Positions 1 through 9,600 of a DNA stretch of 51,701 bases are shown here, one piece after another. This stretch comes from Staphylococcus devriesei. Its GTDB lineage: Bacteria; Bacillota; Bacilli; Staphylococcales; Staphylococcaceae. Both the position numbers and the translations under genes were made by a program. The stretch is from positions 1-51,701 of the forward strand of contig NZ_PPRG01000005.1 of the NCBI RefSeq assembly GCF_002902625.1, given 5' to 3'. Below the pieces are notes generated by a model. That model ran no database searches. It was not told the origin of the DNA and was given only the letters and a program-made list of their open reading frames with translations. Positions within the stretch are counted from its first letter, which is position 1; the number at the start of each line of letters is the position of its first letter.

Positions 1-83
1 TCCCATGCCGAACACAGAAGTTAAGCTCCTTAGCGCCGATGGTAGTTGGATTTACGTTCCGCTAGAGTAGGACGTTGCCAGGC
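1..83 (+). rRNA. rrf: 5S ribosomal RNA, 3' part (5' end outside the window)
   Basis: The first 83 bases match the complete 5S gene at 51495-51609 almost base for base, starting about 32 nt into the molecule. The shared run includes the CCGAACACAGAAG loop region and the closing GTTGCCAGGC end. The only internal difference seen is C versus T in TTAGCGCCGATGG. This should be the last gene of an rRNA operon lying to the left. Confidence 0.95.
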
Positions 84-116
84 AAATAAATCGTATGGAT
101 GCGATGAGCCGATATT

Positions 117-139
117 GAGACTGAAAGGTCTCTTTTTTT
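117..139 (+). terminator. Rho-independent terminator of the rRNA operon
   Basis: The stem GAGAC/GTCTC around a TGAAAG loop is followed by seven T residues. It lies 33 nt after the 5S end and is the expected terminator of the upstream rRNA operon. Confidence 0.75.
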
Positions 140-167
140 ATGCCTAAATTTAGCATCAAAGCAAAGG

Positions 168-212
168 AAGCTCCTTAGCGCCGATGGTAGCAGATTACGT
201 TCCGCTAGAGTA
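168..212 (+). repeat. Degenerate 5S rRNA fragment (copy 1)
   Basis: The run from AAGCTCCTTAGCGCCGATGG to CGCTAGAGTAATAAG repeats the middle to 3' part of 5S rRNA, with CAGATT replacing TTGGATT. Neither end of the molecule is present, so it cannot be a working 5S gene. It sits about 85 nt after the true 5S end and is followed by its own terminator hairpin, the same layout as at 1453-1552. Confidence 0.8.
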
Positions 213-226
213 ATAAGTTCAATTGT

Positions 227-265
227 AGAGATTAAGCAACGAAACATTGCTTAATCTCTTTTTTT
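227..265 (+). terminator. Terminator after 5S fragment copy 1
   Basis: The perfect 13-bp stem AGAGATTAAGCAA / TTGCTTAATCTCT with a short loop is followed by a run of seven T. It resembles the hairpin at 1513-1552 in sequence, so fragment and terminator appear to have been copied together. Confidence 0.8.
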
Positions 266-433
266 GGTTTATATGTATAAAGTTTAGAACACAAAATAAT
301 ACGGTTGCGCAGATGATTATAATTTTAAAAGTCTTTTCGATACTATTGAATAACCTCCATACCTTTAAAAAAATTAATATTGAATAATTTACTGAATTTT
401 AATAATATTTAGAATATAATAGGAAAGAATTTT
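266..433. other. Gap: no gene; weak promoter only
   Basis: No coding sequence is visible. A possible sigma-A promoter is TTGAAT at 380-385, a 17-nt spacer and TAATAT at 403-408. A second TATAAT-like box lies near 415. An AGGAAAG ribosome binding site at 421 precedes the ATG at 434. This could drive the decayed ORF and the LysE gene that follow; the promoter call is weak. Confidence 0.3.
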
Positions 434-795
434 ATGACAAATAAATTGAAAAAAGCAGCGTTTTCAAAAGAAATAAAAAAAGAGTTAAGCCTTTGATGAA
501 GAAAAATAATTAGTAGAATGAAAGCTTTTGATAATTTAATGCATGAAGCATCTCATAAATCTTTATTTAAAAATAATTTTTTTAATAATGGGATGAGGAG
601 AAGGATCCCGATACTAAGAGATATAGATTAGTTGGTTTGGATAAGCCACAGAAAAGTACATAAAATTTTTTGATGAAAGATGAAGCATATCGAAATGCTC
701 ATCATTGCACCGGATTTTTTAAAACTATATTACCTGGATTTTACAGCGTGGTCAAAGATATATGTACACCAAATATTGAAAGAAAAGAGAGTTAA
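434..795 (+). pseudogene. Decayed ORF, possibly an antibiotic-biosynthesis-monooxygenase-like protein
   Basis: A ribosome binding site and ATG at 434 open a 20-codon frame beginning MTNKLKKAAFSK that stops at 494. Further coding-like pieces follow in shifted frames: 518 onward, then about 593-660 reading DEEKDPDTKRYRLVG up to a TAA at 661. The last piece is an open 40-residue frame from ATG 673 reading MKDEAYRNAHHCTGFF to the TAA at 793. The order 'DP.T.RY.LVG', then 'KDEAY..AHH...FF', recalls the small ABM-fold monooxygenase family, but that is inference from pattern only. At least one frameshift and two stops separate the parts. The final stop lies 3 nt before the LysE start, so the two may once have been an operon. 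Confidence 0.45.
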
Positions 796-798
796 TAT

Positions 799-1416
799 AT
801 GTTACAACCTTTAATACATGGAATATTGTTGGCGTTAGGTTTGATTTTGCCTTTAGGTGCTCAAAATGTGTTTGTATTTAACCAAGGAGCTAATCAAAAG
901 AAACTTAGTAGAGGACTACCAGTAATATTAACTGCTGGATTATGTGATACTTTTTTAATTGTAATTGCGGTTTTAGGAGTTTCTTTAATACTTGTATCTA
1001 TACCAACTTTACAACTTTTAATTTATATTATCGGTTTTTTATTTTTAATATATATCTCATGGACATTATGGATGGAAAAGCCTATGAATATTGAAAAAAT
1101 AGAACCTATGAGTGCTAAAAAACAAGTATTATTTGCCTTATCTATTTCATTGTTAAATCCACATGCGATAATGGATACTATTGGTGTAATTGGAACAAGT
1201 GCTTCAATATATGAAGGCTATGAAAAAATTATTTTTTCATTGGCTACTATCTCTGTATCATGGTTTTGGTTTGTATTATTAGCAATATTAGGCAGAATAA
1301 TAGGGAAAGTTGATAAAACTGGTAAGTATATTGTTATTTTAAATAAAATTTCTAGTGTTATTGTATTGATTGTAGGTTTGATTATATTGAAAAATATTAT
1401 TGAAATATTAAGTTAA
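799..1416 (+). CDS. LysE/ArgO-family amino-acid exporter
   Basis: This 205-residue, strongly hydrophobic protein has about six predicted membrane helices (roughly 1-27, 40-62, 68-90, 112-135, 145-167 and 183-203). The N-terminal LGLILPLGAQNVFVFNQG run (residues 13-30) is the conserved glycine/proline segment at the start of the LysE/RhtB exporters. LLNPHA near residue 119 matches the second conserved proline motif. Members export basic or other amino acids across the cytoplasmic membrane; the substrate cannot be read from sequence, though the form is closer to LysE/ArgO than RhtB. It lies alone between two degenerate 5S fragments, suggesting insertion next to the rRNA operon. Length is normal and the gene looks intact. 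Confidence 0.85.
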   Translation: MLQPLIHGILLALGLILPLGAQNVFVFNQGANQKKLSRGLPVILTAGLCDTFLIVIAVLGVSLILVSIPTLQLLIYIIGFLFLIYISWTLWMEKPMNIEKIEPMSAKKQVLFALSISLLNPHAIMDTIGVIGTSASIYEGYEKIIFSLATISVSWFWFVLLAILGRIIGKVDKTGKYIVILNKISSVIVLIVGLIILKNIIEILS

Positions 1417-1452
1417 CCATTGAGGCTAGTTAAGGCGTGTTTTAAAGTAAAG

Positions 1453-1500
1453 AAAGCTCCATAGCGCCAGTGGTATTAGACTACATTCTGTTAGAGTAAT
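1453..1500 (+). repeat. Degenerate 5S rRNA fragment (copy 2)
   Basis: AAAGCTCCATAGCGCCAGTGG through CTGTTAGAGTAAT is a more diverged copy of the same part of 5S rRNA seen at 168-212. The two fragments bracket the decayed ORF and the LysE gene as direct repeats about 1.28 kb apart. Confidence 0.7.
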
Positions 1501-1512
1501 AAATTTATTTGT

Positions 1513-1552
1513 AGAGGTTAAGCGATGCTTTGTCGCTTAACCTCTTTTTTTA
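1513..1552 (+). terminator. Terminator after 5S fragment copy 2
   Basis: The stem AGAGGTTAAGCGA / TCGCTTAACCTCT is perfect over 13 bp and followed by seven T. It is a diverged copy of the hairpin at 227-265. Here it also serves as the terminator of the LysE gene. Confidence 0.8.
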
Positions 1553-1842
1553 ATTTAAATAATTAACGCAATATTTAATCATGCTAACGTGAAGCCAAAG
1601 AAAGTCGTTAATCTGATTCCTACTTTTTAAAATGCAAAAAATAAAATTTATCTATATTTGAAAAAGAACTATTACATTTATATCCCTTTTATATACAAAA
1701 GTACCCGAAGATAAAGTTGAAAATATCGAATATAAAAGATTAATTGAAGTCAAAATGAACGATAATATAAGATATACATTTTAATAATTTATCAGCTATT
1801 TAAAGTTATAAAATAAAATTTTTAAATGAATATAAAATTATA
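1553..1842. other. Gap: AT-rich, one short coding-like remnant
   Basis: No intact gene is seen. Around 1660-1785 a frame reads TKVPEDKVENIEYKRLIEV and continues to a TAA after IRYTF, but it has no ribosome binding site or start and is short. It may be the tail of a lost gene; I do not recognise it. The rest is low-complexity AT-rich sequence leading into the adhesin promoter. Confidence 0.3.
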
Positions 1843-1937
1843 TTGAAATATTTTTATACAAATAGTATCCTATTAAAGACGATGCGAAGAAATAGAGAAG
1901 GTCATCTCCGAAATCAATTAAGGAGTAGAGAACTGTT
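1843..1937 (+). promoter_or_regulatory. Promoter and conserved leader of adhesin 1
   Basis: The best promoter is TTGAAA (1843-1848), a 17-nt spacer and TATCCT (1866-1871). The following leader contains GACGATGCGAAGAAATAG and AAGGTCATCTC, then the AAGGAGTAG ribosome binding site before the ATG at 1938. The same promoter spacing and leader blocks recur before the second adhesin at 6526-6617. This argues that the two genes share control and that the upstream region was duplicated with the gene. Confidence 0.55.
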
Positions 1938-4900
1938 ATGGAAAGAAATAACAAGAAGGGATGGAATTTTCTATCAAATACACAGAATAAGTATTCAATT
2001 AGAAAATTCTCTGTAGGCATTTCATCAATCTTAATAGGATCTTTCATTATTTTTGGAGTAGATAATGAAGCACATGCCGCAGAACCAAATAATGTACAAA
2101 ATATTTCTACAAATGATGACAATAGTCATAATGAAACACAAATCACTCCAGACCAATCTGTGAATAAGCAAGATGATACTAATTTGAACTCATCTTCTAA
2201 AGCAGAATCTAAAGAGGAAAACGATGTTAACGCTAATCAGAAAGAAACATCAACTCCTCAAGAAAACAACGGTGAGAGCAACTCACAAAGTAATGTTGAA
2301 GCTACACAACCTAAAAATTCAAATTCAGCACCTAATACAAGCACTAGAAATAGTAAGGATGATCAATCATCAGATAATTTGACTTCTAACCAAGTTGATT
2401 CGAGTCAACCAACTAGTGAGCGTAGTGCTATAAAACCAAGAAGACGTGTTAGAAGAGATGTTGATAATAATGACATACGAGTTGAAGGCAAGCTAGCATT
2501 TAGTGGTACTGATGATACTGAAAAATATTATGTATTACCACCGGATATCACAAACAACCGTCGTGAAATGAATAACTCGTTTTCATTTACAAGCTCAGGT
2601 TCCAGTATTTTTAATGATGGAAAATTAGTTTATGAAGTACCAAAAAGATTTATTATTGCAGAGCCAGCGTTTTCTAAATCAAAATATGTAACTAAAAAAA
2701 CGGACTTATCAGATGCAGATACATGGCGTTATCAATTTGATTTAAGACCGTTAACGGGGGCGGCTGCCGGAGAAATAGATATTTCACAAATCGTTGGAGG
2801 AATGATTTGGTCAGGCCCAGGTGATGGGGATATCATTACATCTACTATGAAAATATATCAAGGTGATACTTTACTTGATACAAAAGAAACTCATGCAACT
2901 TTTGAAAATGTTAAAAGTGGTCTTTATGCTGATCGTGGACAAACTAAACCGACATCAATATGGCAAATTCCAGGTAATACGAAGACAACAGCTAACTCAG
3001 AGCCGACAATTGGAATCATCGATGAGGATGGGACAATTTCAGATAAGTCAGATGATTACATTTATCAAGTACCGTTCCCAAGCGATCATTATTTTTTAGA
3101 AAATGATAATGTTACTACTACTTCAAGAGATTATAGTCGTTATACAGATTTTACTTATAGTATTTTAAATATCCCTAGTTGGCTTGAATTAGATCCAAAT
3201 CCTAACATTAATAATAATAAATTATGGACGCAAGACGAAAATGGAATTCATTTACATCTAAGCGAAGGACAAAATTTATCTAATACAGCATATACGCCAA
3301 CGTTAAAATTAAAAAAATCTGCAGTTACTCCCGAAATTTTACAAAAATTTAAAGATGACGGGTTTATAAATGTAAACCTAATTTGGAAAACTGTAGGTCG
3401 TTTACCAAATGGTCAAGATTATATTCAAAGTTTACCGGCCGATGATGGTATTAAATTTAAAATGATTAATCAACACGGTATACCTACGGGGCATGTAGCT
3501 CTTCGATCATTGCGTACTCTTGATCCTTCACGATTATTTACTAAAGCCGACCATCAACATGAAACCTTTAGAATATTAAAATACCTTACTGATCGTGACC
3601 GTTCTAATAAGTATGCGCCGACTTACATGCATTCTATTCAGATTCCTAAGGGACAAGATGGAGATTATTTCACAAAATTTGATTTTAATTTATCTTATAT
3701 AAAATATTTCCAAGGAAAATATGATAAATACGCAGGCAATAGTATCACTTTAAAAGAACCATTTATTTTGTACGGGGTCAATAGTGATGGTTCGACAACA
3801 AAGTTAGCTGAATGGAAAGAAATAAATAAAACGAATAAAACATATGAGTTTGGTGACAAACGTTACAATCATTTAGTGCTTCAAACGCCTGTTATACGTG
3901 ACACTGTTACGCCAGAAGGTGCGAGTGAAAAAGATATTTATGGATGGGGAACAGAGGTAACTTATGCAGTAGGTGAGAAACGTTGGCAAGATGCTGCAAA
4001 AGACGACAATGTTACTAAAATGCAAAACACTTTAATTGTGGATCAGGTTCCAGAAAATACAGTGGAAGCAGCTAGTGCTGTGCCAACGCGTGGTTTATCA
4101 GATGAGTTGTCTAACCCGGGAAATTCTTATATCCACACTAAAGATTTATTCCCTCATACATTGATTAAACCTGTATTAAAAAATACAAATGGTTTCCAAG
4201 GAAACTTATTAAATTATAATGATAAGGCTAATGTAATAATTAAAGCTAACACTAGCGACTACTTAAAATATTTAAGTACAGATGTAACAAACAATAGATC
4301 AGATATAGACAATAATCGATTAGATAATATAAAAAATGTATATCTATCACTTAATGCGCCAGATGGTACAGCTATAAGTAATGTAAGAATTTGGACTAAT
4401 AATGACTTAATTCGTAATGCGTCTGATCTTGATAGTGGATTTATAGAAAATTCGCCTACATCAACGCTTAAAGATAGACCAGTGATTGACCCTATTAAAG
4501 TCATTCCTAATTATAAGGAAAGTGGCCGAACATTATATATTTATAAAGTGCCTGAAGGTTATGATTGGAACAAAACACTACCAGATTCTCGTAATTTAAT
4601 ATTTACGAAGGACACTCCAGAAATGACTTTCGATATTTTTAATAGAGGAACATTGCCAAGCGGTTCTTATTCTATTCGTTACGCTACAATTTGGGATAAA
4701 AATTCTGAACTTGTACGACCTATTGAAAATCAAACATTAGATCGCAACCATATTGACTTATCAGATGTTATTACCGATGATTTAAGTTCGTTGACGGATG
4801 ACAATAGAGTATCTGTTATAGATGTACCATTTACAATTGCGCTCGCAAAAGAATTTGCATCGTCATTAACTATCGGTAAAGATGCGAAGGATAGTTTCGA

Positions 4901-6293
4901 TAGATCACTTGTAGGTGTAGGTCTAGGAGAAAGTGTTAATTTACAAACTACAACGATTAACTTTACGAATAATGTTGGAATATTAAAAGAGATTATGGTA
5001 ACCATTCCTAAGGATAATGTTGAAACAACATTAACTGAGTTAATTCCTAACACAGATAAATATCACGTTGTTTATACGACTGATAGCGATGTGACAAATG
5101 GTACATATACTACAGCTCCTACCGATTTAACGAAAGTAACTGCTGTCAAATATATTTTTAACACGACACTTTTAGTAAATAGAGGTGAAATTTTTAATAA
5201 CAATATAAAAATAACTGTACCTGTAGATGCACCAATTTTAACTAAAGCACATTCTCAAATCTTCACACGAGGTACGGATGATGTTTGGTTAGCAGGAAAC
5301 AAGGTAGAATTAGAAACGGAAGATAATCGTGGAAAATTAGTAGTGAGATATACGGATGAAGCGGGTAAGAACGTTCAAGATAACACTTCTTCTATAGGTG
5401 TCAAAAATACTAAATATAAAGTTGACATACCACAAATGATTAATAGTCAAGGGCATCATTACAAGTTTTTAAGAATAGATAACCAATTCGATCCAGTTAT
5501 AGGTTATTACGAGAAAAAACAAACAAAAGTTGTTCACCTTATTTATAATGAAGTACTTGAAGGAAGCGTGTTTGCTGACTTTAAAACGACTGATGGTGAA
5601 GTTTTAAGTCCACAAATTACAGTTTTAGACCATCAACTTGAAGGTACACATTATACAACAACAGCTCCAACATTTGCTGATAAAGTGAAATATGAGGAAA
5701 ATAAAAATGGACGTGTTAAGAAAACGATTCATTATCGTCTAGTGGCAGTACCTAAAAACCAAAGTGGGGAAGTAATAGGAAATCAAGATATTTATGTGCA
5801 CTATGTTTATGAACCTGTAACAACATATGAACTTGTTCCAAACAATCCACCACAAACAGATAAACCGCAATTAAAGGTAACACGCTATATTGATAGACAC
5901 GGTAGAGATATCATTAAACCGAAGAAAGGTAAACATAAACCTTATCCAAATATTCCGGGCGGTTGGATATATACAGGTATTGTTGAAGAACATGATGGTA
6001 TTACTACTTATATTTATGAAAAAGTTAAACATCATCCTACACCTAAATGTAAAAAAGTGAACCCACCAGTTAAACGTCATGAAACACCACCTATGAAACA
6101 CCATGTTAAGGTGAGCTCGCCTGTTAAAAAAGAACAAGTATCGAAAGAGAAAACACATAGTACTCATCACAAAGTGGAATTACCAGAAACAGGTAAGTCT
6201 GAAGGTAATACAACACTATTTGCGAGTATCCTATTAGCATTAGGTTCGATTTTTATGTTTAGAAAAAAAGATCGAACATCTAAAACAAAATAA
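1938..6293 (+). CDS. YSIRK/LPXTG cell-wall-anchored adhesin 1, MucBP-like repeats
   Basis: This 1451-residue surface protein has a YSIRK/GS signal peptide (YSIRK at 19-23) with likely cleavage at AHA/AE near residue 47. A Ser/Asn/Gln-rich disordered stretch follows to a basic PRRRVRRD motif near residue 166, then a long folded A region to about 1130. MucBP-like domains come next (RYTDEAG from about 1137, then GSVFADF). One C-terminal repeat of about 60 residues ends in [10 protein letters not shown], followed by a Lys/His/Pro-rich wall-spanning segment. LPETG at 1415, a hydrophobic helix and RKKDR complete the sortase A signal. The role is inferred to be adhesion to host or surface polymers; the ligand is unknown. 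The only cysteine is C1371. It is a clear paralogue of the next gene along its whole length. Confidence 0.9.
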   Translation: MERNNKKGWNFLSNTQNKYSIRKFSVGISSILIGSFIIFGVDNEAHAAEPNNVQNISTNDDNSHNETQITPDQSVNKQDDTNLNSSSKAESKEENDVNANQKETSTPQENNGESNSQSNVEATQPKNSNSAPNTSTRNSKDDQSSDNLTSNQVDSSQPTSERSAIKPRRRVRRDVDNNDIRVEGKLAFSGTDDTEKYYVLPPDITNNRREMNNSFSFTSSGSSIFNDGKLVYEVPKRFIIAEPAFSKSKYVTKKTDLSDADTWRYQFDLRPLTGAAAGEIDISQIVGGMIWSGPGDGDIITSTMKIYQGDTLLDTKETHATFENVKSGLYADRGQTKPTSIWQIPGNTKTTANSEPTIGIIDEDGTISDKSDDYIYQVPFPSDHYFLENDNVTTTSRDYSRYTDFTYSILNIPSWLELDPNPNINNNKLWTQDENGIHLHLSEGQNLSNTAYTPTLKLKKSAVTPEILQKFKDDGFINVNLIWKTVGRLPNGQDYIQSLPADDGIKFKMINQHGIPTGHVALRSLRTLDPSRLFTKADHQHETFRILKYLTDRDRSNKYAPTYMHSIQIPKGQDGDYFTKFDFNLSYIKYFQGKYDKYAGNSITLKEPFILYGVNSDGSTTKLAEWKEINKTNKTYEFGDKRYNHLVLQTPVIRDTVTPEGASEKDIYGWGTEVTYAVGEKRWQDAAKDDNVTKMQNTLIVDQVPENTVEAASAVPTRGLSDELSNPGNSYIHTKDLFPHTLIKPVLKNTNGFQGNLLNYNDKANVIIKANTSDYLKYLSTDVTNNRSDIDNNRLDNIKNVYLSLNAPDGTAISNVRIWTNNDLIRNASDLDSGFIENSPTSTLKDRPVIDPIKVIPNYKESGRTLYIYKVPEGYDWNKTLPDSRNLIFTKDTPEMTFDIFNRGTLPSGSYSIRYATIWDKNSELVRPIENQTLDRNHIDLSDVITDDLSSLTDDNRVSVIDVPFTIALAKEFASSLTIGKDAKDSFDRSLVGVGLGESVNLQTTTINFTNNVGILKEIMVTIPKDNVETTLTELIPNTDKYHVVYTTDSDVTNGTYTTAPTDLTKVTAVKYIFNTTLLVNRGEIFNNNIKITVPVDAPILTKAHSQIFTRGTDDVWLAGNKVELETEDNRGKLVVRYTDEAGKNVQDNTSSIGVKNTKYKVDIPQMINSQGHHYKFLRIDNQFDPVIGYYEKKQTKVVHLIYNEVLEGSVFADFKTTDGEVLSPQITVLDHQLEGTHYTTTAPTFADKVKYEENKNGRVKKTIHYRLVAVPKNQSGEVIGNQDIYVHYVYEPVTTYELVPNNPPQTDKPQLKVTRYIDRHGRDIIKPKKGKHKPYPNIPGGWIYTGIVEEHDGITTYIYEKVKHHPTPKCKKVNPPVKRHETPPMKHHVKVSSPVKKEQVSKEKTHSTHHKVELPETGKSEGNTTLFASILLALGSIFMFRKKDRTSKTK

Positions 6294-6306
6294 TTAAATG
6301 CTTTTT

Positions 6307-6352
6307 GAAGGTTAAGGCTATAGAATATAAAGACTATTAGGCCTTAGCCTTC
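6307..6352 (+). terminator. Hairpin after adhesin 1 (possible terminator)
   Basis: GAAGGTTAAGGC pairs with GCCTTAGCCTTC over 12 bp, with one G-U pair and a loop of about 22 nt. It starts 13 nt after the stop codon. The 3' side reads TATCTATAAAA rather than a T run, so termination may be weak or the hairpin may protect the mRNA end. Confidence 0.45.
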
Positions 6353-6525
6353 TATCTATAAAATAGTACAGAATTTTAGAAGCCTAAAAGAGAGGATTAT
6401 ATTATATTGCGTTAAATAACTTTAACAATATAGATAAAAGAGGGGATTTATAAACGTATATTTTGATATAATACCAACCGTTGTAATTTATAATATAATA
6501 TTTTTAATTAAATATAAAAATTATA
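6353..6525. other. Gap between the two adhesins
   Basis: This is AT-rich and non-coding. A small hairpin TATATTGCGTTAAA / TTTAACAATATA lies around 6401-6434. Nothing else recognisable precedes the promoter of adhesin 2. Confidence 0.3.
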
Positions 6526-6617
6526 TTGAAATATTACTATATAAATAGTATTCTATTGAAGACGATGCGAAAAAATAGACAAGGTCATCTCTGAATAAAT
6601 GAAGGAGTAAAACAACT
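6526..6617 (+). promoter_or_regulatory. Promoter and conserved leader of adhesin 2
   Basis: TTGAAA (6526-6531), a 17-nt spacer and TATTCT (6549-6554) match the layout upstream of adhesin 1. The leader repeats GACGATGCGAAAAAATAG and AAGGTCATCTC, then GAAGGAGTAA as ribosome binding site before the ATG at 6618. Conservation of non-coding leader blocks across a diverged pair suggests a functional regulatory element, although recent duplication is the simpler explanation. Confidence 0.55.
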
Positions 6618-9600
6618 ATGAGAAATAACAACAAAAAGGGAGTTGATTTTTTGTCGAATAAACAAAATAAATATTCGATTAGAAAATTTTCTGTGGGCAT
6701 TTCGTCGATTTTAATCGGCTCATTTATTATTTTTGGGGTAAATAATGAAGCGCATGCTGCCGAACAAGAAAATAATTCAGCCATTTCTACAAATAATGAT
6801 ACTAATCATCAAGATTCTCAAGATGTTTCTAATAACACAACGGATAAACAGGAAGATACTAGTGTAAAACAATCTTCTCAAGATGCTCAAGTAACTCCTA
6901 AAGAGAGCAATGATATAACTACGGATAAAGAAGATGTATTAACTTCTCAACAACCAGGTAGTGACACTAATGCACAAACGAATGTTGGAAGTAATCAACC
7001 TAAAGAATCAGATGTTGGGGCTACTACGAGTCAAAATAACAATAATAGCGAACAACCTATAGAAAATTCAACATCTAATCAAGTTGACGCACATCAACCA
7101 ATAACTGAAACAAGTTCTACAAAACCAAAACGACGTGTAAGAAGAGATGTTGCTAATGATGATGCAGTAGAAGTTACAAGCAGGCTAGTATTTAGCGATA
7201 CACATACAAGTGATAAACATTTTAATTTGACGTCGGATGTAAATAATAATCGTCGTGTAATGAACACTACGTTTTCATTTGCAAGTTCTGGGCAAAATAG
7301 TTTAGATAATGGAAAACTAGTTTATGAAGCACCCAAAAGATTTATTATAGCAGAGCCGGCATTTTCTAAATCGGAATATGTGACTAAAAAGACAGACTTA
7401 TCCGATGCAGATACATGGCGTTATCAATTTGAACTTAGACCTATATCGGGTGCAGCGGCTAGCGAAATAGAAATTTCACAAGTAATTGGTGGTATGATTT
7501 GGAGTGGCCCTGGTGACGGTGATACGGTTACTACGACTATGAAAGTATATGAAGGCGATACTTTGCTTGATTCTCAAGAAACTAATGCCACGTTTGATAA
7601 TGTGAAAGGCGGACTTTATGCCGATTATGGTCAAACCAAGCCAACTTCGATATGGCAAATTACAGGGACTACTAAGACTACAGCTAATGCAGAACCAACT
7701 ATTGGTATTATTTCAAAAGACGGTACGGTCTCTGACAAATCGGATAATTACCGCTATAATGTTCCTTTACCAAGTGACAACTGGTTCTTAGAGAATCGTG
7801 ATGATACTACTACACCAAAGGATTATGGACGTTACACTGATTTTACGTATAGCGTTTTAAATGTACCGAGTTGGCTTGAATTAGATCCAGATGCATCGGG
7901 CAATCAATATTGGACACAAGACGACAAGGGCATTCATATGCATTTAACTGATGGGCAAAAATTACCTTTTGTAGCTTATAAACCATCACTAAGATTAAAA
8001 AAATCTGCACTTACATCTGAAGATATACAAAAGATTAAAAAAGATGGTTATATTAATGTGAACTTGTTGTGGCAAACGGTCGGACGTTTACCTAATGGTC
8101 AAGATTATGTCCAAAGTTTACCAGCTGATGAAGGTATTAAATTTAAAATGATTAATGAAGCTGGTTCAGAAACTGGAGATGTGTATTTCCAAGCGCTTAG
8201 ACATCACGACCCTTCAAGATTGTTTACTAAAGCTGATCATGAACACGAAACATTTAGAATAATTAAATATATTAAGAACCGTGATCAATCTAACAAGTAT
8301 GTGCCAACATATATGCACTCTATTCAACTGCCGAAAGGGCAAGATGGGGATTATTTTACAACATTTAACTTAATGCCATTTGGAGTTAAATATTTTAATG
8401 GCTCTACGACAAAAACTTCTGAAAATGACAACTATGAATTTAAAACTCCATTTATACTATATGGTGTGAATAGTGATGGTTCAACAACCAAGCTAACTGA
8501 ATGGACTACATTAAATAAAGATAATTCGACGTATAAATTCGGCAGTACTCATTATGACCATCTAGTCTTACAGACACCAGTACTTCGTGATACTATTTCA
8601 ACAGTTGATGAAGCACAAAAAGATATTTATGAATGGACCGCAGATGTCACTTATGCAGTTGATGAGAAGAGATGGCAAGATGCGTCAAAAGATGACACCG
8701 TTATAAAAATGCAAAATAGTATCATTATTGATCAAGTGTCACAAAATACAGTTGAAGCAGCAAGCGCGGTACCAACGCGTGGACTATCTGGAGCTTTATT
8801 CCATCCAAACTATTCTTATATTCATACAAAAGAAGCATTTCCTCATATATTAGCAACGCCAGTACTTAAGAATACGAATGGTTTTACAGGAAATACGCTA
8901 AATTATAATGACAAAGCGAACGTGATAGTTAAAGCCAATACGAAAGATTACTTAAGATATCTAAGTACAGATGTGCTAGACGATAATTCAGATATAGATA
9001 ATACTAAATTAGACGATATAAAAAATGTTTATTTAACTCTTAGTGCGCCAGATGGGACTGCTTTAGGAAATGTTCGAGCGTGGACAAACAATGAACTTAT
9101 TCGTACTTCTTTTTGGTGGGACGATGCTTCATTTGAAAATACAAATACCAGTGCGCTTAGAGACAGACCAGTATTAGATCCTATTAAAGTCATTCCTAAC
9201 TATAAAAATAGTGGCAGAACATTATATGTATATAAAGCTCCTGAAGGTTATGGATGGAACCAAACTAATAAGAATAATAAAGGTACGTATCGTAGTTCAT
9301 TAACCCAAAATACACCTGAAATTACATTTGATATCTATAATAGAGGGACGTTGCCAATAGGTTCTTATTCAATTCGTTATGCTGCAATATGGGATAAAGA
9401 TTCTGAACTTGTGCGCCCTAGCGAAAATCAATCATTAAGTAGTAACCACCTTTTATTATCTGACGTTATTACTGATGATTTAAGTGCAAATACGAATGAA
9501 AATCGAGTTTCAGTAATAGATGTGCCGTTCAAAATTGCGCTCGCCAAAGAATTTGCCTCTACGTTGACAATTGGTAAAGATTCTACAAATAGTTTTGATA

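Noticed and set aside
1838..2122. Antisense open frame over the start of adhesin 1, with a similar one at 6521-6784
   Set aside because: Both are mirror images of the YSIRK signal-peptide coding region; their resemblance follows from the paralogy, and neither has a convincing ribosome binding site.
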